Assembly (NCBI RefSeq): GCF_025717675.1 | Contig: NZ_JAJIRT010000003.1 | Span: 310,001 to 374,000, forward strand | DNA length: 64,000 nt | Direction: 5' to 3' | Origin: Paucibacter sp. DJ2R-2 | GTDB taxonomy: Bacteria; Pseudomonadota; Gammaproteobacteria; Burkholderiales; Burkholderiaceae_C | Shown here: positions 35,008-45,038 of the stretch, in pieces | Layout of the letters: each line of letters starts with the position of its first letter | How positions within the stretch are numbered: the stretch's first letter is position 1 | Notes under the pieces: generated by a model | Databases searched by the model: none | What the model was told of the DNA's origin: nothing | The model's input: the letters and a program-made list of their open reading frames with translations, nothing else | Position numbers and translations under genes: made by a program

Positions 35008-36669
35008 TCAGGGCTGGTAGCTGACCGTCAGCTTGTAAGTGCCGGCGGCGTAGCCCTTGAGCAGCACATAGACCTCGCTGTTGCCGCTCAGATTCACGGC
35101 GCAGTTTTCGCTGGAGGTGCTGCCGTCGGACTTGCAATCAAAGCTGCTGGTCGTGGGCGCGGCGCCGACCTTGACGTAGAGGTCGATGTCGCCTTCGCCG
35201 ATGGTGCTGGCTTTGAAGGCGCCGGCCTTGGCCTTGAAGGGGCCGAGCACCTGGCTGGCGCCCGTGGCCAGGCGGCCCTTGAGGATTTCAGTCTTGTCGC
35301 TGGGCACGCTGCTGCCGGGGCCGTCGCTGCCCAGTTCCACCGCATAGGACAGGCCCAGGCGCGCGAACTTCAACGAATGGTCGGCCTGGCTGCCGGTGTT
35401 GGCGTAGGTGTCGTTGGCGGTGTGGATCTTGGGGTTGTCCTGGTTGAAGGCGGCCTCAAAGGGCATGGACGCTGCGAAGCCCTGGGCGGTCCAGGAGGCA
35501 TGGTCCGAGCAGCCGTAGCCGCAGACATCGGTGCCGATGCTCAGCTCGGGCTGGTAGGTCTGGATCAGGTTGTTGACGAACTGGTTCTGCGCCGCATCGG
35601 TGTAGTCGGTGTAGATGTAGATGTCCTTGGGCGAGCCCTTGTAGTTGGTCATGTCCAACTGCATCACGCCCACCACATTGGCGCCCAGGCGTTTGTGACT
35701 CTTGGCAATTTCCTGCGAGCCGCGCAGGCCCACTTCCTCGGCCGCGTAGGCCATGAACTGGATGGTGCGGCGCGGCTTGTAGTTGTTGGCCATCAGGGTG
35801 CGAATGATCTCGGTCAGGCTGGCCACGCCCGAGGCGTCGTCGTCAGCGCCCGGCGCCACCGTGGTTTCGGTGGTGTTGGAGCCGTTGATCGAGTCCATGT
35901 GCGCGCCCAGCACGATCACTTCGCGGCTGTTGTCGCTGCCTTTGATGGTGGCGATCACCGATTTTTGGGCCCAGGTCGGGTGGTTGAACTGCACCACCGA
36001 GTAGTCGCTGCGGCCGGCGCCCAAGGCGGCCCATTGCTGCTGGATCCAGTTCGACGCGGCCACGCCCGAGCTGGTTTTGTAGAAACGGTTGGTGAAGCTG
36101 GACAGGTCGATGATGGTCTGGCCGATGCGGCTGGCCTGCATCTGCGTCAGCATGGGCGTGACCAGGGCCTGCTGGTCGATCACGTAGCTGGGGCGCGAGA
36201 GCAGAGGCACGCGGCCTGCCGCCGTGGCGTCGCCCGTGCTGCTCAGTTGGCCGCGGGTCTTGGCAGCTTCGGCGCTGTGGGCTTGCAGGGTGGCCAGGCC
36301 GTCTTCCAGGCTGGCGTGGAACATATAGCCACCGCAGCGGCGCAGCTCTTCGTGGATGGAATCGGACAGCTGGCCGAGCAGGTCTTCGTCGATTTGCAGC
36401 AGGTGGATGGATTCGGGCTGGGCGGCTGCCGCAGTGCTGGCGGCACCGCTGCTCAGGCCGGGCCGGCGTGCTCCGTTGGCGGAGGTGAATTCACCGGAGC
36501 GGCTCAGGCCGCTGCTGATGCTCAGTCGGGGGCGGGCGCTGTCGCTGTGCTTTTGCAGCTGGGCCAGGGCGGCGTCGCCCAGGCTGATCCAGATCTTCTC
36601 GCCGGCCAGGCTGGCGTGGCTCAGCGCCGCCAGACTCAGGCCTAGGGCGGCCAGAAATGGTTTGTTCAT
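35008..36669 (-). CDS. secreted M28 family aminopeptidase with C-terminal PPC domain
   Basis: A 553-residue zinc exopeptidase resembling Vibrio/Aeromonas leucine aminopeptidases. Residues 1-22 form a signal peptide ending 'SHASLA', and a propeptide-like region runs to about 170. The M28 core has all zinc and catalytic residues: 'VLGAHMDSI' (His, Asp), 'APGADDDASGVASLTEIIR' (bridging Asp), 'FMAYAAEEVGLRGSQ' (Glu pair), 'VVGVMQLDMTNYKG' (Asp) and 'NPKIHTANDTY' (His). The last 100 or so residues are a pre-peptidase C-terminal domain ('GPFKAKAGAFKAST', 'DIDLYVKVGAAP'), common in type II-secreted peptidases and removed on maturation. ATG at 36669 follows GAGGAGACT. Divergent from the TonB receptor gene. 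Confidence 0.93.
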   Translation of the reverse strand: MNKPFLAALGLSLAALSHASLAGEKIWISLGDAALAQLQKHSDSARPRLSISSGLSRSGEFTSANGARRPGLSSGAASTAAAAQPESIHLLQIDEDLLGQLSDSIHEELRRCGGYMFHASLEDGLATLQAHSAEAAKTRGQLSSTGDATAAGRVPLLSRPSYVIDQQALVTPMLTQMQASRIGQTIIDLSSFTNRFYKTSSGVAASNWIQQQWAALGAGRSDYSVVQFNHPTWAQKSVIATIKGSDNSREVIVLGAHMDSINGSNTTETTVAPGADDDASGVASLTEIIRTLMANNYKPRRTIQFMAYAAEEVGLRGSQEIAKSHKRLGANVVGVMQLDMTNYKGSPKDIYIYTDYTDAAQNQFVNNLIQTYQPELSIGTDVCGYGCSDHASWTAQGFAASMPFEAAFNQDNPKIHTANDTYANTGSQADHSLKFARLGLSYAVELGSDGPGSSVPSDKTEILKGRLATGASQVLGPFKAKAGAFKASTIGEGDIDLYVKVGAAPTTSSFDCKSDGSTSSENCAVNLSGNSEVYVLLKGYAAGTYKLTVSYQP

Positions 36670-36919
36670 GGACAGTCTCCTCGTCTTGGTTGTCGTAGAG
36701 CGCACGGCTCATGCTTTCGAACAGACGATCTTAGGAGGCTGCAAACGCAGAATCGACAGGGTTTTCGTGTGGATCTTTGCTCAATTGTTTCGCAAGTCTT
36801 TCGGGTATTCCCTAGTTTTTGCGTTCTTGCCAAGGTCGGAACTGACATCTGCATGCCACAAAAACTCCTGAAAAACCGAGTTGGCACCCAGGTGTGGCAA
36901 TCACGCATCCCCTGAAACG

Positions 36920-37005
36920 GCCTCGTGAAAACCATGAGGACCACTGCCAGAATGTGGTCCGCGCCCGCTCCGGGAGCACCAGATCGGGATTTTCCGAGGG
37001 GCTCC
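36920..37005 (+). promoter_or_regulatory. structured leader upstream of the TonB receptor gene
   Basis: The 427-bp divergent gap (36670-37096) has no gene. Ahead of the receptor start it contains three consecutive hairpins: CCTCGTG/CATGAGG (36920-36938), GGACCAC/GTGGTCC (36938-36960), and GGAGC/GCTCC enclosing an inner TCGG/CCGA stem (36973-37005). No T-tract follows, so they look like a folded 5' leader rather than terminators. I could not match any known riboswitch. Confidence 0.4.
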
Positions 37006-37096
37006 AGAGTGGCAGGGCGCACATGTTCGAGTCCACGTAAGCAACAAAATGCTGCAGGCGGCCCACCAGGCCAAGCAGCGACTCTGAGGGTTTCTC

Positions 37097-39940
37097 ATGT
37101 CCCGTTCCATCAAGCGCCAGGCCCCCATGGCCCTGACCGGCATCGCCTTGGCTAGCGCCCTGGCCTGTTCTTCTTCCTTCGCTGCCGAGACACAGTCGCT
37201 CGAGCGCGTTGAAATCATCGGCAGCCACATCAAGCGCGTTGACGCTGAAGGCGCTTCGCCCGTGGCCGTGTTCCGCCGTGAGGACATCGCCAAGAGCGGT
37301 GTCGCCACCGTGCGCCAGCTGGTTGAGCAACTGGCCGCCAGCACTGGCAGCCTGAGTGACCTGGGCGGCAGCAACAGCTTTGCGGGTGGCGCCTCTTCGG
37401 TGTCGCTGCGCAGCCTGGGCAAGCAGTCCACCCTGGTGCTGATGAACTTCCGCCGTGTCGCCAGCTATCCGCTGGCCGACTACAGCCAAGTTTTCACCAA
37501 TATCGACACGCTGCCCTTGGAAGCCATCGAGCGCGTGGAAATCTTGAAGAGCGGCGGCTCTTCAATCTATGGCTCTGACGCTGTGGCCGGCGTGATCAAC
37601 ATCATCACCCGCCGTGACTTCCAAGGCTTGATTGGCAAGGTGTCTGGCGAGCGTTCCTTGTTGAACAGCCAGTTCAACGACAAGTCCGTGACCCTGACTG
37701 CCGGCTATGGCGATTTGGCCACCCAGCGCTTCAATGTGCTGGCCAATGTCGACCTCTACAAGCGCAACAGCGTGATGTGGAACGAGGTCTTGGGTGACTC
37801 TAATCCGGCCTACGCTGCCTTCTCCTCTGGCTTCGGCACCCCGTCGAGCTACAGCTACCCCGGCAACGTCTTGACCAAGGGTGCAAACGGCAAGAACACC
37901 ATCGGCCCGGTGGCTGGCTGCCCAGCCAACCTCGTGATCGGTGGACTGTGCCAGTACGACCGCTATGAGCGCTTTGAAGCCACGCCCGCTGCCGACCGCG
38001 TGACGGCGCTGGTGGCCGCCAAGTTCCAGATCAATCCGGATCTGCAGGCCTATGGTGAAGCGCTGTACGCCAGCACCAAGACCAGCTACGAAAGCGCCTA
38101 CAACGCCTATGGAACTGCCCAGGGTACGACCGTCTGGGGCGACCCAACGACCAATGGCCTGCGCAGCTTCACCAACCGCGGTCTGCCTGCTGGTCACCCA
38201 CTCAACAACACCGGAGCCGAGGCTGAGTTCCGCTATCGCTTCGTGGACTCTGGCGCCGGCAGCGTTGTCGACACGGACCAGTACCGCGTGCTGGGTGGCC
38301 TCAAGGGCGTCTGGGGTGCCTTCGATTGGGACGGTGCTGTGGGCGTGATGGGCGGCAAGAGCCGCATGGCTCAGCGCGGCGCGTTCAGCGAAGCCGGCTT
38401 CAAGGAAGTCATCGGCGATTACACCAAGAAGGTCTTGGACCCCGACTTCTTCAACAAGCCCAATGGCTACAAGATCGGTCAAGTCAACAGCCCGGAAGTG
38501 CTGGCCAAGCTGTTCCCGACCTACGGCTATGACGCTGAGATCAAGCAGTACTTTGTCGACGGCAAGCTGACCGGCGAGCTGGGCAGCCTGCCTGCTGGCG
38601 CCATTGGTTTTGCGACCGGCTTCGAACTGCGTCGTGAAGAAGTGAAGATCACGCCCACGGGTGGTCTGGAGCGCGGCAACATCGTCGGCAACGGTTCGGT
38701 TCGTTCGGACGCGGCGCGCAACTTTGGCGCCTTGTTCGTGGAAGCCAACCTGCCCCTGACCAAGACCCTGGAGCTGGCCGCTGCTGGCCGCGTGGACAAG
38801 TTCCCTGGCTTCGGTGCGCACTTCTCGCCCAAGGTCGCTCTGCGCTTCCAGCCCAGCAAGGAGCTGCTGTTCCGTGCCACCGTGGAGACCGGCTTCCGTG
38901 CTCCGAATCTGACCGAGAACGCGCCTTCGACGAAGTTCGCATTCAACAACGGCATCAGCGACCCCAAGCGTTGCGCCGCGGCGACCAACTACGCCAAGGA
39001 TCTGAAGGCGCAAGCCGCAGCTCTGCCGGCCAACAACCCCGACAAGCAGCTCTTGACCGCCCAGGCGGACAACGTGACCGGCGAATGCTCGCGCGGTCTG
39101 GCCAGCATCGTGGCTTACAACCCGGACTTGAAGCCTGAAACGGCCCGCTCCGCAACCCTCGGCTTGGCCTTCTCGCCCGTCAAGGACCTGAGCGCAACCA
39201 TTGACTACTGGCATATCGAGCGCAAGGACGAAATCGGTCGCAAGGGGACCAACGACCTGCTGAACATCGAAGACACTTTGCCTGCCGGTGTGATCAACCG
39301 TCTGCCCTTGGCTGACGATCAGATTTTTGATGCCGCAGCCCGTGCCAAGTACGGTGTGACGGCCGGTCGTCTGACCTCGGTGGTCGCGACCTTCGAGAAT
39401 CTGTTCCGCACCAAGACCTCGGGTTGGGATGTGACCGTCAAGGGTCAGGTCGTCACGGAAGTGGGCAAGTTCGGTGCCGATCTGGACCTGACTTACACCG
39501 AAGGCCTCTACTACTGGAGCGCTGCGCGCAAGGGCTATGGCGACAATATGGCAGGCCGCTACGGCACGCCGCGTTGGAAGTCGCGCTTCACCTTGAGCCA
39601 CTCGGTGGCCAATGTGTCGCAGGCGCTGAGCTTCCACTACCAGAACAGCACGGCCCTGAACAGCGATTTCAATGCCCCTGCCTGGACCACCGAAGACTGC
39701 GCCAAGACCAAGGGTCTGAATGCTGATCAGTGCCGCTACGGTGCCTACTCGCGTGTGGACTACAACGTCAGCTACAGCCCGATCAAGGCTTTGAAGCTGA
39801 GTGCCAACGTTCGCAACATCCTGGGCACCCGCGCGCCGGTGGACTATCGCGGCTTCGGTATCGGTGGCGTGATTCCTCCGGATCGTGAAGACGTCCAAGG
39901 CCGCATGCTGCGCCTGGCTGCCGAGTACACCTTCTGGTGA
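37097..39940 (+). CDS. TonB-dependent outer-membrane receptor
   Basis: A 947-residue receptor. The signal peptide (1-30) ends 'CSSSFAAE'. The plug starts with the TonB-box-like 'LERVEIIGSHIKRV' and contains 'FRREDIAKSGVATVRQLVEQL', 'SVSLRSLGKQSTLVLMNFRRV' and 'RVEILKSGGSSIYGSDAVAGVINIITRR', the last a strong family hallmark. The beta-barrel continues to the C-terminal aromatic 'LAAEYTFW'. Two Cys pairs lie in predicted loops. The lineage without a CarboxypepD domain is that of oligopeptide/glycan-type receptors rather than siderophore ones, but the substrate is open. The neighbouring secreted aminopeptidase hints at peptide uptake (inference). Codons CGT, GGT and GCT are more frequent than in neighbours, as in highly expressed genes. 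Confidence 0.94.
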   Translation: MSRSIKRQAPMALTGIALASALACSSSFAAETQSLERVEIIGSHIKRVDAEGASPVAVFRREDIAKSGVATVRQLVEQLAASTGSLSDLGGSNSFAGGASSVSLRSLGKQSTLVLMNFRRVASYPLADYSQVFTNIDTLPLEAIERVEILKSGGSSIYGSDAVAGVINIITRRDFQGLIGKVSGERSLLNSQFNDKSVTLTAGYGDLATQRFNVLANVDLYKRNSVMWNEVLGDSNPAYAAFSSGFGTPSSYSYPGNVLTKGANGKNTIGPVAGCPANLVIGGLCQYDRYERFEATPAADRVTALVAAKFQINPDLQAYGEALYASTKTSYESAYNAYGTAQGTTVWGDPTTNGLRSFTNRGLPAGHPLNNTGAEAEFRYRFVDSGAGSVVDTDQYRVLGGLKGVWGAFDWDGAVGVMGGKSRMAQRGAFSEAGFKEVIGDYTKKVLDPDFFNKPNGYKIGQVNSPEVLAKLFPTYGYDAEIKQYFVDGKLTGELGSLPAGAIGFATGFELRREEVKITPTGGLERGNIVGNGSVRSDAARNFGALFVEANLPLTKTLELAAAGRVDKFPGFGAHFSPKVALRFQPSKELLFRATVETGFRAPNLTENAPSTKFAFNNGISDPKRCAAATNYAKDLKAQAAALPANNPDKQLLTAQADNVTGECSRGLASIVAYNPDLKPETARSATLGLAFSPVKDLSATIDYWHIERKDEIGRKGTNDLLNIEDTLPAGVINRLPLADDQIFDAAARAKYGVTAGRLTSVVATFENLFRTKTSGWDVTVKGQVVTEVGKFGADLDLTYTEGLYYWSAARKGYGDNMAGRYGTPRWKSRFTLSHSVANVSQALSFHYQNSTALNSDFNAPAWTTEDCAKTKGLNADQCRYGAYSRVDYNVSYSPIKALKLSANVRNILGTRAPVDYRGFGIGGVIPPDREDVQGRMLRLAAEYTFW

Positions 39941-40022
39941 TCTGAGCTGCCCCGGGGGTATCTGGTTCGAGCCGACTCGCGAGAGGCGGCTTGGATCCCG
40001 AATCCCTCGAGCATGAACCTGA

Positions 40023-40047
40023 GAGGCCGGCTTGATGCCGGCCTTTT
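40023..40047 (+). terminator. rho-independent terminator of the TonB receptor gene
   Basis: Stem GGCCGGC/GCCGGCC with a 5-base loop (TTGAT) followed by TTTTTT, 83 bp after the stop codon. Confidence 0.88.
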
Positions 40048-40134
40048 TTCATGCCCGCCCTTTTTACGGTTTGCCGGCTTTCGGCACTGAGCAGCCGTTC
40101 GATTGGGCGGAGATCGGGCCGACTGGGCACTCTG

Positions 40135-40342
40135 CTCCGTTCATGTCCCCCGGCCCCAGCCTTCGGCTGGCGCCTCCTCCTTTACTTCACTGCGCAGAGC
40201 ACCCAGCCGCCCCGATCCAGCAAGGCTTTGCCCCTTCGACGAAGACGCCGCCCGATTGAACTGACAAGGGGTGTCGGGTGAGTGCTGAAGCGAAGTCAAG
40301 GAGGAGGGCCGCGCGCAGCGCGGGCCGGGGGACATGAGCGGA
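40135..40342. repeat. 208-bp long palindromic element with nested hairpins
   Basis: The 472-bp gap between the receptor and TetR genes contains, after the terminator, an element whose two ends are inverted repeats: TCCGTTCATGTCCCCCGGCC on the left and, reverse-complemented, TCCGCTCATGTCCCCCGGCC on the right. Inside each arm sits a perfect small hairpin of different sequence: CCAGCC-TTC-GGCTGG on the left and CCGCGC-GCA-GCGCGG on the right. Beyond it the arms match again (CTCCTCCTTTACTTC versus CTCCTCCTTGACTTC). The central part shows no gene. It resembles a miniature inverted-repeat element or a large intergenic cruciform. Confidence 0.7.
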
Positions 40343-40412
40343 AGCACTCGCCCGGCGACCCTTGGCAACAGCCCAATCTGAGCGACTGCTGGGTGCCGAA
40401 ACCCGCTGTCAG

Positions 40413-41144
40413 CTAGCCTTGCGCCAATGCCGCCTCAAGCTGCTGCTTCAAAGCACGCAGCCGCTGAAGCTCTTGCTCGGGCGCTTGCAGGGCGGGCCAG
40501 AGCAGGGCGACCAGATCGCGGGCGCTGCGGTCGGTGTCGATCTGGCGGCCCGTCAGGATGACCTCCCAGAGCATGTGCTCCATGGGGCCGAAGACCAGGG
40601 AGCGCAGCAGGCGCAGCGGGATGTCGGCGCGCAGCTCGCCGCTGGCCTGGCCGCGGGCCAGCAAGTCCATCAGGGGCGCGGTGTAGCGGCGCTGCAGTTC
40701 GACAAAACCATCGCCCAGCTTGTCGTCGCCGCTGCGCCGGCCTTCCGAGAGCACCAGGGCACACAAGCCCGTGCCTTGGATCAGAAACAGGCGCAAATGG
40801 GTGTGGACCATGAACTCCAGCTGCTCGCGCACCGAGGCTTCGCGCGGCAGGCCGGCCTCAATCTCAGCAATGATCTCGTCATACCAATCGGCGATCACGC
40901 GCATGCACAACTCGCGCTTGCCCCGGAAGTACGTGAATACCGTGGCCTCGGACACACCCAGGCGTTCGGCAATTTCGGTTGTCGTCGCACGCTCGAAACC
41001 TCGCTCGGCAAACACCTCGCGGCCCACGCGCAGGATGTCGCGCACGCGCTGCTCGGCCTTGGCGCCGGCGGGCGCACGGCGGGCGGGCTGCGTGGCCGCG
41101 GCTTTGGTGACGGCGGCGGTGGGGGAGGGCGTTGAGGCAGTCAC
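40413..41144 (-). CDS. TetR-family regulator of the leucine-degradation cluster
   Basis: A 243-residue repressor. After a 30-residue Ala/Thr/Pro-rich tail, the helix-turn-helix region reads 'VFAERGFERATTTEIAERLGVSEATVFTYFRGKRELCMRV', standard for TetR. The ligand domain shows 'QLEFMVHTHLRLFLIQGTGL' and 'LVFGPMEHMLWEVILTGRQID'. The start is GTG at 41144; the frame is open far upstream but runs antisense through the carboxylase gene. Two 15-bp palindromes lie in the 183-bp divergent gap, one 21 bp from this start. TetR-type regulators (LiuQ) of isovalerate/leucine catabolism are known in betaproteobacteria; this gene fits by position. An acyl-CoA ligand is likely. Confidence 0.85.
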   Translation of the reverse strand: MTASTPSPTAAVTKAAATQPARRAPAGAKAEQRVRDILRVGREVFAERGFERATTTEIAERLGVSEATVFTYFRGKRELCMRVIADWYDEIIAEIEAGLPREASVREQLEFMVHTHLRLFLIQGTGLCALVLSEGRRSGDDKLGDGFVELQRRYTAPLMDLLARGQASGELRADIPLRLLRSLVFGPMEHMLWEVILTGRQIDTDRSARDLVALLWPALQAPEQELQRLRALKQQLEAALAQG

Positions 41145-41164
41145 GGCGCGATTCTGCGCAATAA

Positions 41165-41179
41165 TTGAGTAGAACTCAA
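41165..41179. promoter_or_regulatory. palindromic operator, TetR-proximal copy
   Basis: TTGAGT-AGA-ACTCAA is a perfect 15-bp inverted repeat 20 bp upstream of the TetR gene start. Its twin lies at 41265-41279. Position suggests autorepression by the TetR regulator. Confidence 0.7.
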
Positions 41180-41264
41180 GTCGGACTTGCCAGTCTTTCC
41201 GGTCTGGCCTATTCTTCGCGCCTCGCCGCCTCTCACAATTGGTGTGCGAGGCCCTGAGAAGAAT

Positions 41265-41279
41265 TTGAGTTGAACTCAC
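41265..41279. promoter_or_regulatory. palindromic operator, liu-proximal copy
   Basis: TTGAGT-TGA-ACTCAC, matching the copy at 41165-41179 in 13 of 15 positions and starting exactly 100 bp from it. It lies 48 bp before the first gene of the leucine-degradation cluster, where bound repressor would block transcription. Confidence 0.7.
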
Positions 41280-41327
41280 CCGTGGCCCTGGCGTCGTCGC
41301 TGCGGGCCGCCGTTTTTCGGAGACCCC

Positions 41328-42941
<1,614 letters not shown>

Positions 42942-42973
42942 TGGGCCGCAAGGCTAGGCAAGACCTGACCCCC

Positions 42974-44221
42974 ATGACCTTGATAGAACGCCTGCGCCGC
43001 ATCGCTTTTCTGCCGGCCGCTCTGAAGTGCCTTTTGGCGGCCCCGCTGCTGGTCGGCGTGAGCGTTGTGCATTCGCAAGCCAGCGACACTGCGGTCACAG
43101 CTCCCGCTGCGGACGCCGAGCGTCTGCATCTCGATGTGCGCGAGCAGATCCTGCGCGTGCCGGTCGAGGTGCAGGATGCCTTTGGCAAGCCCAGCAAGGG
43201 CGATCTGCTGGTCACCACCTTCCGGCCGGCCGGCCCTGGGCCCTTCCCGCTGGTCCTGATCAGCCATGGCCGCTCGACCGACAAGCGTGCCGAGTACAAA
43301 CGCCAGCGTTTCGAGACGGCCGCCCGCTACTTTGTGCGCAAAGGCTTTGCCGTGGCTGTGCCTCTGCGTCTGGGCTACGGCGAGCTGGCCGAGGCCGGCG
43401 ACCCGGAGAGCAGCATCTCCTGCCGCGAGCCGCGTTTTGCGCCGGCCCTGGCGGCGGCCGCCTCGCAGATTCTGGCGGTGGTTGGCTATATGCAGCAGCA
43501 GGCTGACATCGATGCCAAGCGCGTGGTGCTGCTCGGGCAATCGGTCGGTGGCATCTCCACTGTGGCCGCCACGGCGGCCGGCTTGCCGGGGCAGGTGGCT
43601 TCGATCAATTTCGCCGGCGGCCATGGCGGCGACCCGGACAAACACCCCGGCGAGCCCTGCGGCGGCACGCAGCTGCGCCAGATCTACCAGGCTTATGGCG
43701 AATTGATCGCGCAGAACTCACCCCAGCTGAAGTCGCTCTGGGTCTACACCGAGAACGATCGCTACTTCGCGCCGCGCTACAGCCGCAGCTGGGCCAAAGC
43801 TTTTGCTGAGGCTGGCGCCTCACTGGATTACCGTCTCTTGCCTGCCTTCGGTGAAGACGGCCATACGCTGTTCGGTGCCGGCAGTGACAGCTGGCAGCCC
43901 CTGGTCGACGAGTTCCTGGCCCAGCTGGGCTTCAGCACCCCGGGGGTGATCGCCGTGCCGCCGGCCAATGCCGAGCTGGACGTGCAGGACGAAGCGGCCT
44001 TGCCCCTGAGCGGCTCCGGCGCCAAGGACAGCTATCGAAAATTTCTCGCCGCCAAGAAGCCGCGCGCTTTTGCCTTCAATGCGCAGGGCCGCACCGGCTA
44101 TGCCTTTGGCGATGCGGCCGTGGCGCGGGCCCTGGCGTTTTGCCAGCGTTACAGCAACCAAACCTGTCAGTTGTACGCGGTGGACGACGCCGTGGTGTGG
44201 AGCAGAAAGCAGCAGCCATGA
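42974..44221 (+). CDS. exported alpha/beta hydrolase (dienelactone hydrolase-like)
   Basis: A 415-residue predicted periplasmic hydrolase. The chosen ATG gives a signal-anchor 'LPAALKCLLAAPLLVGVSVVHSQASD'; an earlier ATG at 42941 overlaps the carboxylase stop. The hydrolase fold shows 'FPLVLISHGRSTDKRAEYKRQ', the nucleophile elbow 'VVLLGQSVGGISTVAA' with the catalytic Ser, and late Asp/His candidates in 'LWVYTENDRYFAPRYSRSW' and 'LLPAFGEDGHTLFGAG'. A C-terminal 80-residue extension ('SYRKFLAAKKPRAFAFNAQGR', 'CQRYSNQTCQLYAVDDAVVW') resembles a domain found appended to such hydrolases. It overlaps the hydratase gene by 4 bp, so it belongs to the operon, but it has no known role in leucine degradation. 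Confidence 0.75.
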   Translation: MTLIERLRRIAFLPAALKCLLAAPLLVGVSVVHSQASDTAVTAPAADAERLHLDVREQILRVPVEVQDAFGKPSKGDLLVTTFRPAGPGPFPLVLISHGRSTDKRAEYKRQRFETAARYFVRKGFAVAVPLRLGYGELAEAGDPESSISCREPRFAPALAAAASQILAVVGYMQQQADIDAKRVVLLGQSVGGISTVAATAAGLPGQVASINFAGGHGGDPDKHPGEPCGGTQLRQIYQAYGELIAQNSPQLKSLWVYTENDRYFAPRYSRSWAKAFAEAGASLDYRLLPAFGEDGHTLFGAGSDSWQPLVDEFLAQLGFSTPGVIAVPPANAELDVQDEAALPLSGSGAKDSYRKFLAAKKPRAFAFNAQGRTGYAFGDAAVARALAFCQRYSNQTCQLYAVDDAVVWSRKQQP

Positions 44222-45018
44222 GTGAACAGCAGAGCAGCCTCAAGATCGAACGCAGCGGCCCCTCGGGCCAGATCGCCCGCGTCACCCTGAACCGCCCCGA
44301 GGTGCGCAATGCCTTCAACGAGGGCGTGATCGCCGAGCTGGGCGCTGCGTTCGCGGAACTGGGCCGGGACACCAGCCTGAGTGCCATCGTGCTGGCTGCC
44401 GAGGGCAAGGCTTTTTGCGCCGGCGCCGATCTCAACTGGATGAAGGCCATGGCCGGCTACAGCTGGGACGAAAACCATGCCGATGCCTCCCGCCTGGCCG
44501 AGATGCTCTGGACGATTTACAGCTGCCCGGTGCCGGTGATCGCCCGCGTGCAGGGCGATGTCTACGCCGGTGGCGTGGGCCTGGTGTCGGTCTGCGATGT
44601 GGTGGTCGCCGTGGACACGGCGGGCTTTTGCCTGTCCGAGGCCAAGCTGGGCCTGCTGCCGGCCACCATCGGGCCCTATGTCGTGCGTGCCCTGGGCGAG
44701 CAGGCCTCGCGCCGCTACTTCATCACCGCCGAGCGCTTCAGTGCCGCCGAGGCCCATCGCCTGGGTCTGGTCCATGAGTTGGCCACGGCCGAGACCCTGG
44801 ACGAAAAGGTCGAAGCCCTGCTGTCCGCCCTCTGTGCCAACGGCCCGGCGGCGGTGCGCGCCTGCAAGTGCCTGGTGCAGGATGTCGCACACGCGACAAT
44901 CACGGCTTCGCTGCGTGATGACACCGCGCGCCGCATCGCTGACATCCGTGCCAGCGACGAAGGCCGTGAAGGTGTGCAGAGCTTTTTGAACAAGAGCCGG
45001 CCGAGCTGGTTGGCCTGA
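44218..45018 (+). CDS. liuC: methylglutaconyl-CoA hydratase (enoyl-CoA hydratase family)
   Basis: Hydrates 3-methylglutaconyl-CoA to HMG-CoA, the step after methylcrotonyl-CoA carboxylase. The 266-residue crotonase fold shows 'VTLNRPEVRNAFNEGVIAEL', the oxyanion-hole segment 'EGKAFCAGADLNWMKAMAGYS', 'VIARVQGDVYAGGVGLVSVCDVVVA' and 'FCLSEAKLGLLPATIGPYVVRALGE'. The Gly-Ala-Asp-Leu-Asn-Trp-Met wording is typical of LiuC rather than of general fatty-acid hydratases. The ATG overlaps the preceding stop codon by 4 bp. bioA begins 20 bp after its stop, so the biotin genes appear to be read from the same transcript. Confidence 0.92.
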   Translation: MSEQQSSLKIERSGPSGQIARVTLNRPEVRNAFNEGVIAELGAAFAELGRDTSLSAIVLAAEGKAFCAGADLNWMKAMAGYSWDENHADASRLAEMLWTIYSCPVPVIARVQGDVYAGGVGLVSVCDVVVAVDTAGFCLSEAKLGLLPATIGPYVVRALGEQASRRYFITAERFSAAEAHRLGLVHELATAETLDEKVEALLSALCANGPAAVRACKCLVQDVAHATITASLRDDTARRIADIRASDEGREGVQSFLNKSRPSWLA

Positions 45019-45038
45019 GTTCTTTTCGATCCCGTTTG

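Noticed and set aside
36882-36898. A possible sigma-54 promoter, TTGGCACCCAGGTGTGGCA.
   Set aside because: The GG and GC elements are two bases too far apart for the -24/-12 spacing.
39961-39990. A GGTTCGAGCC segment resembling a tRNA T-arm.
   Set aside because: No acceptor, D or anticodon arms can be formed around it.
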